Shown in pieces: positions 44,589-52,608 of a stretch of DNA of 64,000 bases. The position numbers and the translations under genes were made by a program. A model generated the notes under the pieces. It was not told the DNA's origin. It saw nothing but the letters and a program-made list of their open reading frames with translations, and made no database searches. Source of the stretch: Virgisporangium aliadipatigenens (GTDB taxonomy: Bacteria; Actinomycetota; Actinomycetes; Mycobacteriales; Micromonosporaceae); contig NZ_BOPF01000037.1 in NCBI RefSeq assembly GCF_016863615.1, positions 48,093-112,092 of the forward strand, read 5' to 3'. The number at the start of each line of letters is the position of its first letter. Position 1 is the first letter of the stretch.

Positions 44589-44602
44589 TTCTTATATGAG
44601 AA
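44589..44602. promoter_or_regulatory. Candidate operator upstream of the DUF3500 gene
   Basis: TTCTTATATGAGAA is symmetric at 12 of 14 positions and lies 53 bases before the ATG at 44655. It matches the motif at 41983-41996 in front of the RraA-like operon. A further symmetric stretch (CTCTCAATTCAGAG) follows at once. Likely a TetR box. Confidence 0.6.
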
Positions 44603-44654
44603 CTTCCTCTCAATTCAGAGATACATCTCGGTTTCTCGCCAGGGGGTAATAGTG

Positions 44655-45800
44655 ATGAGGCAGCAGGTTGAGCGCGAACCCGGCGCGACGCACGACGCCG
44701 CCCGCGAGGTCGCGAGCCGGATGGCCGAAGCGGCCCAGGCGTGGCTGGACTCCCTGGACGCGGACCAGCGCACGGTGGCGGTCGGACCACCGCCGGGCGC
44801 CGGCGAGGACGCCGAGGCCGAACGCACCCGCTGGTTCTATACGCCGACCGATCACGGCGGGCTGACGTTTCACCAGCAACACCCCGCCCAGCAACGGCTG
44901 GCGATGCGGCTGGTCGCGACCGGCCTGTCCGAAGCGGGGTACACCACCGTCGCCACCGTGCTCGGCCTGGAGAACGTGCTCGACCGCATCGAGGGCTTCT
45001 CGGTGAACTGGGGACGGGAACGCACCCGCGACCCCGGCATGTACTACCTGCGAGTCTTCGGCGAGCCCGACGGAGTCCAACCGTGGGGATGGCGGTTCGG
45101 CGGCCACCACGTCTCGCTCAACAACCTCGTGGTTGACGGGCGCGTCGCCGCCACCACGCCGTGCTTCCTGGGGGCCGACCCGGCCGTGTCGCCGCTCCTC
45201 GGCGGCGCGACGCTGCGCCCGCTGGGGACGGCCGAGGACCTGGCCCGCGAGTTGGTCCGCTCCCTGCGCCCCGAGCTCAGCGCCCGCGCCGTGCTGCTGG
45301 CACGCGCCCCGAACGACATCGTGGCGGGCAACAGCACCCGGATCGACGACCGGGTGGTGCGGCGCCGCGAGCTCTGGCGCCCCGGGCCGCACGCCCCGGA
45401 CCGTGCCGAGGAACCGGCCACCGGCCTCGACGGCGCGGACCGGCAGGCGCTGGCCCTCACCCCGACACCCAGGGGAGTGCCGGGCGCCGAACTCGACGCC
45501 GCGCAACGGGAGCTGCTGCGGGCCCTGCTCGGCACCTACCTCGACCGCGTTCCGGACGGGGTGTCCCCACTGTCGCGCTACCACGACCCGGCAACGCTTG
45601 ACGCCGTGCACCTCGCCTGGGCCGGCTCCACCACGGCGGGCGAGCCGCACTACTACCGCCTGCACGGCCCGCGGCTGCTCGTCGAGTGGACCAACATCCA
45701 CCGCGGTGTCAACCACGCCCACGCCGTGTGGCGGGACCCGGCGACCGACTTCGGCGGTGACGTCCTCGCCGCCCACCACGCCGCTCACCACGCGCGATGA
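44655..45800 (+). CDS. DUF3500 protein
   Basis: A 381-residue protein of the DUF3500 family: AWLDSLDADQRTVAVGPPPG at the head, then WFYTPTDHGGLTFHQQHPAQ, VNWGRERTRDPGMYYLRVFG, and the His-rich signature WGWRFGGHHVSLNNLVVDGR. The C-terminal EPHYYRLHGPRLLVEWTNIH and NHAHAVWRDPATDFGGDVLA carry further conserved His and Asp residues that suggest a metal or hydrolase site. Function unknown. ATG at 44655 has AGGGGG upstream. First gene of the second operon of the cluster. Confidence 0.9.
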   Translation: MRQQVEREPGATHDAAREVASRMAEAAQAWLDSLDADQRTVAVGPPPGAGEDAEAERTRWFYTPTDHGGLTFHQQHPAQQRLAMRLVATGLSEAGYTTVATVLGLENVLDRIEGFSVNWGRERTRDPGMYYLRVFGEPDGVQPWGWRFGGHHVSLNNLVVDGRVAATTPCFLGADPAVSPLLGGATLRPLGTAEDLARELVRSLRPELSARAVLLARAPNDIVAGNSTRIDDRVVRRRELWRPGPHAPDRAEEPATGLDGADRQALALTPTPRGVPGAELDAAQRELLRALLGTYLDRVPDGVSPLSRYHDPATLDAVHLAWAGSTTAGEPHYYRLHGPRLLVEWTNIHRGVNHAHAVWRDPATDFGGDVLAAHHAAHHAR

Positions 45801-45810
45801 GGGACGGGAT

Positions 45811-47616
45811 GTGACAGACATGGCAGGTCAACAGCCGCCACCGCACCCGACGCGCCCCACGCTGCGGGGATCCTTCGGCATGTGCGCGTCGACGCACTGG
45901 CTGGCCGCGGCGACGGCCCAGTCCGTGCTGGAACGCGGTGGCAACGCGTTCGACGCGGCGACGGCCGGCGCGTTCGTGCTGCACGTGGCCGAACCGCACC
46001 TCAACGGGCCGGGCGGCGATCTCGTCGCCCTGTTCGCGACCGCGGCGGGAGCGGCTCCGCTCGTGCTGGCGGGACAGGGCCATGCGCCGCGGGGCGCCAC
46101 GATCGAGCACTTCCGGGCCGAAGGACTGGACCGCGTTCCGGGTGCGGGTGCCCTGGCCGCCGCCGTCCCGGGCGCCGTCGACTCCTGGCTGTGGTTGCTC
46201 GCCGAGTTCGGGACCTGGGAGCTCACCGACGTCCTCGCCTACGCGATCGACTACGCGGAACGCGGGGTTCCGGTCGTTCCCCAGTTGGCGCGGGTCCTGG
46301 CCACGGTCGAGGAGCTCTTCCGGACGCACTGGCCGACGTCGTACGCGCTGTGGATGCCCGGAGGACAGGTCCCGCAGCCGTACGGAACTCTCGTGAACCC
46401 CGTCTACGCCCGGACTCTGCGCCGGCTGAGCGCCGCGGGTGTCGGCGGGACGAGAACCGCCCGGATCGACTCCGCGCGGCGCATCTGGCGGACGGGGTTC
46501 GTGGCGGCCGCCGTGGCGGAGTTCGTGGCGACGCCGCATCGGCACTCCTCGGGCCGGGACCACGCCGGAGTGATCACCGCCGCTGACTTCACCGACTTTG
46601 TTCCGTCCACCGAGCCCACGGTCACCGCGGAGTTCCGAGGGATCACGGTGGCGAAAGCGGGCCTGTGGTCTCAGGGCCCCGTGCTGCTGCAGGCCCTCAC
46701 CATGCTCGACCAATTCGACGACGAACAGATCGATCCGTCGACGGCCGGCGGAATCCACACCATCACCGAGGCTTTGAAGCTGGCGATGGCCGACCGGGAG
46801 GCGTTCTACGGGCATCTGGACCCGGCAGACGCGGAAACCGTGATACGCCGTCTGCTGTCCCCCCGGTACAGCAAGGAACGCGCCGGCCTGATCGGTCCGG
46901 TCGCGTCAACCGCGTTCAGGCCCGGCGACATCGGCGTCACACCGTACACACCACCGCTCGTCACCGGTCAGCGCGGCGTCCGGGCCGACGGCGTGGGAGA
47001 ACCGACCCTGCAACAGACCGGAGAGACCCGCGGCGACACCTGCCACATCGACGTCGTCGACCGCTGGGGAAACATCATCTCCGCCACACCGTCGGGAGGG
47101 TGGCTCCAGTCTTCGCCCACCGTGCCCGAACTGGGCTTCGCGCTCGGCACCCGGCTCCAGATGACATGGCTGGACCCGGCCGCCCCGGCACGCCTGGCGC
47201 CGGGCCGGCGGCCCCGCACGACGCTGTCGCCGACCATGCTGTTGCGCAACGGCAGGCCCGTCGCCGCGCTCGGCACACCCGGGGGCGACCAGCAAGACCA
47301 GTGGCAGCTTCTTTACCTGGTGCGCACGCTCGCTCTCGGGCTGGATCCACAGGAGGCGATCGACGCACCCGCGTTCCACACCACCTCGGTACCGAGCTCT
47401 TTCTGGCCGCGGACCTGGCGGCCGGCGGGTCTGGTGATCGAGGAACGAGCGGGCCGGGCGGTCATCGACGAACTACGCGAACGCGGCCACGACGTGACCG
47501 TCTCCGGACCGTGGAGCCAGGGCCGGCTGTCCGTCGTGACCCGCGATCCGAACACCGGCGTCCTGCGGGCGGCGGCGAACCCGCGCGGTGCCCAGGGATA
47601 CGCGACGGGGCGATGA
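45811..47616 (+). CDS. ggt: Gamma-glutamyltransferase family (Ntn-hydrolase)
   Basis: A 601-residue protein of the gamma-glutamyltranspeptidase family. The N-terminal part has ERGGNAFDAATAGAFVLHVA and EPHLNGPGGDLVALF. The self-cleavage site and nucleophile Thr lie in GETRGDTCHIDVVDRWGNII. The glycine-rich ending of the active site, SPTMLLRNGRPVAALGTPGG, is present. No signal peptide is visible, so it may be cytoplasmic. Such enzymes split gamma-glutamyl amides, and many actinobacterial relatives act on cephalosporin- or amide-type substrates. GTG at 45811 follows GAGGGACGGGAT. Confidence 0.9.
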   Translation: MTDMAGQQPPPHPTRPTLRGSFGMCASTHWLAAATAQSVLERGGNAFDAATAGAFVLHVAEPHLNGPGGDLVALFATAAGAAPLVLAGQGHAPRGATIEHFRAEGLDRVPGAGALAAAVPGAVDSWLWLLAEFGTWELTDVLAYAIDYAERGVPVVPQLARVLATVEELFRTHWPTSYALWMPGGQVPQPYGTLVNPVYARTLRRLSAAGVGGTRTARIDSARRIWRTGFVAAAVAEFVATPHRHSSGRDHAGVITAADFTDFVPSTEPTVTAEFRGITVAKAGLWSQGPVLLQALTMLDQFDDEQIDPSTAGGIHTITEALKLAMADREAFYGHLDPADAETVIRRLLSPRYSKERAGLIGPVASTAFRPGDIGVTPYTPPLVTGQRGVRADGVGEPTLQQTGETRGDTCHIDVVDRWGNIISATPSGGWLQSSPTVPELGFALGTRLQMTWLDPAAPARLAPGRRPRTTLSPTMLLRNGRPVAALGTPGGDQQDQWQLLYLVRTLALGLDPQEAIDAPAFHTTSVPSSFWPRTWRPAGLVIEERAGRAVIDELRERGHDVTVSGPWSQGRLSVVTRDPNTGVLRAAANPRGAQGYATGR

Positions 47617-48320
47617 GCGGCATGACATCCGATACCCGCACCGATGGCCGGGCCGCACGACAGCGGGTCACGCTGCCGGGCCTGATGCTTGCCCTCACCT
47701 TCGCGACGGGCATCGTCGACGCGGTCGGATACCTGCGCCTGGACCAGGTGTTCGCGGGCAACATGACCGGCAACGTCGTCATCCTCGGCATGGCGGCCAC
47801 CGGCCAGACCGAACTTTCCGTGCTCGGTCCGGTCGTCGCGCTGTTCTCCTTCCTCGCGGGTGCGGCCTTGGCCGGCCGGGCGCTGCGCACCGCCGTACCG
47901 CACTGGAGCCGCCGGTGCGCGGGCCTGCTGGGCGCCGTCGGACTGCTGCTGGCCGCCACGGCGCTCGGCATGGCCACGACCGGGGTGGGCACCCCCGCCG
48001 CCCGCGTGCTGATGGCGTTCTCCCTCGCCCTGGCCATGGGAACGCAGGCCGCGACGGCCCGCCACCTCGACGTCAAGGACGTCAGCACCGTCGTCGTGAC
48101 CTCCACGCTGACCGGCCTCGCCGCGGACTCCCGGCTGGCGGCGGCCCGCGGCCAGCGGGCCCTGCGACGTGGTGCGGCTGTTCTGCTCATCGCCGCCGGA
48201 GCGGTTACCGGCGCGGCGCTGTGCCAAGTGCACGAAGGCGTCGCGGTGGTGGTGGCGGCACTCGTCGTACTGGCGGTGACCGGCCTCGGCCACACGGCCA
48301 GCACCGGCGGAGACCGGTGA
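47613..48320 (+). CDS. DUF1275 (YoaK) membrane protein
   Basis: A 235-residue protein with six hydrophobic helices and the family hallmarks FATGIVDAVGYLRLDQVFAG, NMTGNVVILGMAATG in helix 2, and GTQAATARHLDVKDVSTVVV, then TSTLTGLA. DUF1275 proteins are membrane proteins of unknown transport function. It is coupled to the GGT-family gene by ATGA and is followed by an MFS gene, so a transport role for the cluster is likely. Confidence 0.88.
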   Translation: MSGMTSDTRTDGRAARQRVTLPGLMLALTFATGIVDAVGYLRLDQVFAGNMTGNVVILGMAATGQTELSVLGPVVALFSFLAGAALAGRALRTAVPHWSRRCAGLLGAVGLLLAATALGMATTGVGTPAARVLMAFSLALAMGTQAATARHLDVKDVSTVVVTSTLTGLAADSRLAAARGQRALRRGAAVLLIAAGAVTGAALCQVHEGVAVVVAALVVLAVTGLGHTASTGGDR

Positions 48321-48356
48321 GGAAGACATCCATCACGAAGAAAGGTAGGGACGTCC

Positions 48357-49751
48357 ATGACCACAGCTCTGGCTCCCCCGTCCCGTATCGGGAAGGCCGC
48401 TGTCTGGGCCGTCGGCATCCTGGCAGCCGCCACCGGAACCCTGGAATCGGTGGTGTCACCGACGCTCCCGCTGCTGCAGCGCGAACTGTCAATCAGCCCA
48501 GCGCAAGGCGCACTGCTCAGCATCGCGATGCTCATCACCGGTGCTCTCACCGCGCCCATCGCGGGCGTTCTCGGTGACCGCCACGGCGGAAAGCGGGTGA
48601 TGATCTGGCTGATGGCGGTGGTCTCGGCCGGTGGCCTCGTCTCATCCCTCGCGCCGAACCTGCCGGTGCTGCTGCTCGGGCAGGTGCTGCAGGGCGCGAT
48701 GGTGGGCGCGATGCCACTGTCGTTCATCCTGCTGCGCAAGCTCCTCCCGGCCGGCGAGTCGCAGGTGGCCATCGGGGTGGTCAGCGGGTTCTTCGTGGGC
48801 GGCGGCATGCTGGGGACGCTGATAGCCGGGCCCATCGCGGAAGGACTGTCGCGGCACTGGATGTTCGCGATACCGACTGTGGCGATCGTCGTGGCGACCC
48901 TGTTCGTCCGCAGGCTGATGCCGGACGATCAGCCGACCCGGTCGGACGCCAGGATTGACTGGCCCGGCCTGGCTCTCCTGAGCTGCATTGTGCTGACGTT
49001 CATGGCCGGGCTAGCGATGGCGCCCGAGGCCGGTTCGCAGCCACTCGTGCTCGTCGTCATCGTCGTGCTTCTGGTCGCCTTCGTGACCGGATGGCTGGCC
49101 GTTGAACGTCGTGCGGCCGCGCCGATGTTCGATCTGCGCCTGCTCGCGACGCCTGCGATCTGGCGGTCCTATGTGGTCACGTTCGCCGTCTGCGTCGGCG
49201 CCGCGGTGGCGATTTACCTGGTTCCGCAGCTATTCGCGGTGTCCGGCGACGGATACGGGTTCGGGGCCAGTTCCACCGACATCGGGCGCTACCTGTTGCC
49301 CGCCGCCGCGATGGCGGCAGTCAGCGGACCGCTCGGCGGGCTCGGGGCGCGGCGGTTCGGCGCGGGTGCCGTTGTCACCGCCGGAATCGGGCTCATGACG
49401 GCCGGGCTGATCGCCATGGCGTTCATCCACACCGAAATCTGGCACCTCATCGTCGGCAAAGCGCTGATCAGCCTGGCCAACGGCGCCTGCATCACGGCGC
49501 TGGTCATCAAGACAGCCACCTCGGTCGATCAGGGCAACACCGGCACCGCCACGAGCCTGGTCCTGGTGATTCGCGTGCTCGGCTTCGCCACGGGCGCGCA
49601 GCTCAGCGGTGCAATCCTCACCGCCGGGACCCCTGCCGGATCGGAGGTCCCGGCCGAGTCGGCCTATGTCACCGCCTTCGTCATCGCCGGCGTGGTCGCG
49701 GCACTGGCCCTGTCTGTCGTCCGTAGCCTCGGCAAAGGAGTCAAGGAATGA
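48357..49751 (+). CDS. MFS transporter
   Basis: A 464-residue major facilitator with twelve to fourteen hydrophobic helices. It has the loop 2-3 motif GVLGDRHGGKRVM and the drug/H+ antiporter motif LGQVLQGAMVGAMPLS. The N-terminal motif ATGTLESVVSPTLPLLQREL fits drug-export MFS proteins. ATG at 48357 is preceded by AAAGGTAGGG. Its stop overlaps the ATG of the monooxygenase gene. Confidence 0.88.
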   Translation: MTTALAPPSRIGKAAVWAVGILAAATGTLESVVSPTLPLLQRELSISPAQGALLSIAMLITGALTAPIAGVLGDRHGGKRVMIWLMAVVSAGGLVSSLAPNLPVLLLGQVLQGAMVGAMPLSFILLRKLLPAGESQVAIGVVSGFFVGGGMLGTLIAGPIAEGLSRHWMFAIPTVAIVVATLFVRRLMPDDQPTRSDARIDWPGLALLSCIVLTFMAGLAMAPEAGSQPLVLVVIVVLLVAFVTGWLAVERRAAAPMFDLRLLATPAIWRSYVVTFAVCVGAAVAIYLVPQLFAVSGDGYGFGASSTDIGRYLLPAAAMAAVSGPLGGLGARRFGAGAVVTAGIGLMTAGLIAMAFIHTEIWHLIVGKALISLANGACITALVIKTATSVDQGNTGTATSLVLVIRVLGFATGAQLSGAILTAGTPAGSEVPAESAYVTAFVIAGVVAALALSVVRSLGKGVKE

Positions 49752-50968
49752 TCCGCACCGATCCGATGACGGCTATCCGTACCACGCCGAGGCGCAAGGT
49801 CCTGATATCAGGGGCCAGCGTCGCGGGCCCCACCCTCGCGTTCTGGCTGAACCGCTACGGATACGAGGTCACCGTGGTGGAGAAGGCGGGCACAATTCGC
49901 AGCGGTGGCTATCCCATCGACGTGCGGGGCACCGCGCTTGAGGTCGTCCGGAGGATGGGGATCCTCCCGCGGCTGCGCGAAGCGCACATCGACCTGCGCC
50001 GGCTGACCTTCCTCGACGGGGACGGCAGCGAGGTGGTCTCGCTCAAGCCGCACGTTGTCACCGGTGGGGTCGAGGGCGAGGACCTTGAAGTGCGGCGCGG
50101 GGACCTGACCGACGCTCTCTACACGGCGGTCCGTGACGACGTGGAGTTCCTGTTCAACGACTCCATCGACCTCCTCGATCAGACCCGCGACGGGGTCGAC
50201 GTCACCTTCCGCGGGGGCGGCAGGCGCACGTTCGACATGGTGTTCGGTGCCGACGGTGTGCACTCACACACCCGGGAACTGCTGTTCGGTCCGGAGGCGC
50301 GGTTCCATCGGTACCTCGGCTACTGCTTCGCCGTGTTCACCATGCGCAATACCCTCGGGCTCTCCCACGAGACCGTGATGTGGAACGACCCGGGCAGGGC
50401 CGCGGCCCTCTACGCCGTGGGGGACAGCGACGAAGTGCACGCCTTCCTGAACTTCGCCCGGCCGGAACCGCCGTTCGACGCGTTCTCGAATCCGCAAGCC
50501 CAACGGAACCTGGTCGCCACGGTCTTCGCCGACGCGGGATGGGAGATTCCGGGCATGCTCGCCGCCATGCGCGACGCGGGCGACGTGTTCTTCGACGGGG
50601 TCAGCCAGATCCACCTGCCACGGTGGTCCAGCGGCCGGGTCGCGCTGGTGGGCGACGCCGCGTACGCGCCCTCTTTCCTTACCGGACAGGGCACCAGCCT
50701 CGCGCTCGTCGGCGGGTACATGCTCGCCGGTTCCGTGGCCGACCGGGACCACGCCGCCGGCTTCGCCGCCTACGAAAACAACACCCGTGAGTTCGTGACG
50801 CTGAACCAGGGGCTCGCCGGCAAGGGCGGTGCCACACTCTTCCCGACCACCGCCGAGGAATTGGAACAACGCAACAACAGGCTGCGCAATCTCAGCGCCA
50901 TGCCTCCCGCGAACGGACGACCGGCCCACTCGGCCCTCACCCTGCCCGAAATCACCGCGAGGACGTAA
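49748..50968 (+). CDS. FAD-dependent monooxygenase (PHBH/TetX type)
   Basis: A 406-residue flavoprotein of the p-hydroxybenzoate hydroxylase group. The FAD dinucleotide motif is VLISGASVAGPTLAFWLNRY, with Ser-Val in place of the usual Gly-Gly. The DG motif is FGADGVHSHTRELLFG and the GD motif VALVGDAAYAPSFLTGQGTS. The closest sub-group includes TetX-like and polyketide hydroxylases. It should hydroxylate an aromatic or similar ring using NAD(P)H. Coupled to the MFS gene. Confidence 0.9.
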   Translation: MIRTDPMTAIRTTPRRKVLISGASVAGPTLAFWLNRYGYEVTVVEKAGTIRSGGYPIDVRGTALEVVRRMGILPRLREAHIDLRRLTFLDGDGSEVVSLKPHVVTGGVEGEDLEVRRGDLTDALYTAVRDDVEFLFNDSIDLLDQTRDGVDVTFRGGGRRTFDMVFGADGVHSHTRELLFGPEARFHRYLGYCFAVFTMRNTLGLSHETVMWNDPGRAAALYAVGDSDEVHAFLNFARPEPPFDAFSNPQAQRNLVATVFADAGWEIPGMLAAMRDAGDVFFDGVSQIHLPRWSSGRVALVGDAAYAPSFLTGQGTSLALVGGYMLAGSVADRDHAAGFAAYENNTREFVTLNQGLAGKGGATLFPTTAEELEQRNNRLRNLSAMPPANGRPAHSALTLPEITART

Positions 50969-51117
50969 CCAGGATCCCGGATGCTCGGCTCGAGCTCATA
51001 GCGGGCGGGCGCCATGGCATCGCCACCGAGTTCGCGGACGTCTCACGACTTGGGCTACGGCCTCACCTGAACGGCGTGCCGCCGTCCGCCGAACGCTCTC
51101 ACAGATAGGAAAACAGC

Positions 51118-51615
51118 ATGCTGACCGAAACACATCCGAACGCCCAGTGGCTGTCGGATGTCTACCGTGGCGGCGCCGCGATTGCGTCCGATCCGAACCT
51201 CGACGAGGACGAGCGGGAGCACCGCCAGAAGGAGCACGCGCAGGCGATCATGGGTCGCATGTCGCCGAACATGATCATTCACACCGGCGGCGTGCGGCTC
51301 ACTGTTACCGCCGGCATGGACTTCCTGACGAAGTACCACAAGCGCCGGGCGATGCTCTCGGACGTGAACGTGCAGCCCCTGGGCTTCGATCAGATCCTCG
51401 CCGACGACTACTACGGCATCGTTCACGGCACGTTCCGAACGGCGCGCGGCGACGTCTTGTGGACGCGCGTGGGGATGGGCGCGTGGCGGTTCGAGGACGG
51501 CATCGCAGTCGAGCACTGGGAGCTGTCCAACGGGCCGAAGTGGGACGAGTTCTTCCTCGCAGGCGATCCCGATTTCAACGGCTCGGCGCTCGAGTTCTGG
51601 ACGCGAGGCGTCTAG
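51118..51615 (+). CDS. SnoaL-like (NTF2-fold) protein
   Basis: A 165-residue cone-fold protein (SPNMIIHTGGVRLTVTAGMD, LADDYYGIVHGTFRTARGDV, GAWRFEDGIAVEHWELS). The position just after a monooxygenase suggests a cyclase or isomerase acting on the oxidised product, as in polyketide tailoring, but no polyketide synthase is nearby. ATG at 51118 follows GATAGGAAAACAGC. Its 3' end is next to an IS fragment, so the operon may be cut there. Confidence 0.75.
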   Translation: MLTETHPNAQWLSDVYRGGAAIASDPNLDEDEREHRQKEHAQAIMGRMSPNMIIHTGGVRLTVTAGMDFLTKYHKRRAMLSDVNVQPLGFDQILADDYYGIVHGTFRTARGDVLWTRVGMGAWRFEDGIAVEHWELSNGPKWDEFFLAGDPDFNGSALEFWTRGV

Positions 51616-51674
51616 CGATCTTTGGTCGCTGGGTTCTGTCTCGCGGATCATGGCTTTGGTTCGTTGGTCAGGGC

Positions 51675-51917
51675 GTGGCGCGAGGTGACTTGAGTGCCGA
51701 GGAGTGGGCTGTGCTGGCGCCGTTGCTGCCGGCACAGCCTGGTCGTGGTAGTCGGTGGCGTGATCACCGGCAGGTGATCGACGCGATCTGTCGGGTAAGG
51801 CGGACCGGGTCGCTGTGGCGGGACCTGCCCGAGCGGTACGGGCCCTGGAAGACGGCCTACCAGCGATTCCGGCGATGGGCTGCCGACGGGACCTGGCCCG
51901 GCTACGCCGGCACGTGA
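51675..51917 (+). pseudogene. IS5-family transposase fragment (N-terminal)
   Basis: From GTG at 51675 the frame reads LSAEEWAVLAPLLPAQPGRG, then the DUF4096 pattern WRDHRQVIDAICRVRRTGSL, WRDLPERYGPWKTAYQRFRR, and stops after about 80 residues. Complete IS5-type proteins have about 260 residues with a DDE domain, which is missing. The cut is sharp, near 51917. A truncated IS. Confidence 0.75.
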
Positions 51918-51971
51918 TCACCCTCGCCGAGCTCGACGACGGCCGCTCGGTGATGTCATAACCGAACCGTG

Positions 51972-51991
51972 CGGAGTGAGTACTCACTCCG
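51972..51991. repeat. 20-base perfect palindrome
   Basis: CGGAGTGAGTACTCACTCCG reads the same on both strands without a loop. It resembles a TetR-type operator (GGAGTGAGTACTCACTCC). It lies between the IS5 fragment and the 3' end of the MerR gene, with no start codon near it on either strand, so it looks like an orphan operator whose gene was lost. Confidence 0.6.
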
Positions 51992-52071
51992 TCGACGGGA
52001 TATCGGCGCCCGTGCGGGCCGGGGCATGGGAAGCGCCGGCCCGCACGCGACCGCCGGGCGACGGCACAGCT

Positions 52072-52380
52072 TCAGCGGCGTCGCCGGTCGATCTGGTCCT
52101 GGATCAGCTGGGCGAACCCTTCGGCCATGTGCAGTTGGTCGGGCAGGGCGTCCACACGGGCGAGGGCGGCTTGGTGGAACACCGCCAGCCGGTCGTGCTG
52201 CACGCCGCGTTCGTCCTCCTCGACGGTTGCGGCGTCGAGGATCTGCAACAGGTCGGGCATTTCCTCCAGGGTGAAACCGAAGGGCTTCATGCGCTTGATG
52301 ACCTCGAGGCGGGCCAGATCGGGTTCGGTGTAAAGGCGGAAGCCGCCGTCGCTGCGGGCGGACGGGATCACGAGGTCGTC
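52072..52380 (-). pseudogene. MerR-family regulator lacking its N-terminal helices
   Basis: About 100 residues read VIPSARSDGGFRLYTEPDLA, then RLEVIKRMKPFGFTLEEMPD and a helical tail. This is the second half of a MerR DNA-binding domain (the wing and following helices). The first 25-27 residues with the helix-turn-helix are missing. Just upstream on the same strand the sequence changes to an integrase fragment. A start at 52371 exists, but the product could not bind DNA normally. Confidence 0.7.
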
Positions 52381-52399
52381 GAGCGGAATGACGGCGGTG

Positions 52400-52525
52400 G
52401 CACTCGCGACGGACAGGTCCGACGAACCGTTCGATGTAGCGGTTCGCCTGTGGTGTCCGGGGCGGGGTCTTGACCACCTCGATGCCCTCGTCGGCCAGGA
52501 CGGCAGTGGTGAAATCGACCGTCAT
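52400..52525 (-). pseudogene. Integrase/transposase C-terminal fragment
   Basis: The frame reads VLADEGIEVVKTPPRTPQAN, then RYIERFVGPVRREC. This is the end of an rve-type integrase core, where the Glu in ERF is the catalytic residue. Only about 42 codons remain. The fragment abuts the truncated MerR gene, so this insertion, or a deletion from it, probably beheaded that gene. Confidence 0.65.
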
Positions 52526-52608
52526 CCGGTGATTATCGCCGCTGCCGTGCTCAAGACAGGGCCGACGGGCGCTGCCTGCGGTCAGTGGCTTCAGAGGTTC
52601 CGCGATGT

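Noticed and set aside
44610..45821. A 403-codon minus-strand open frame opposite the DUF3500 gene
   Set aside because: Same shadow effect. The plus strand carries DUF3500 motifs and a good start.
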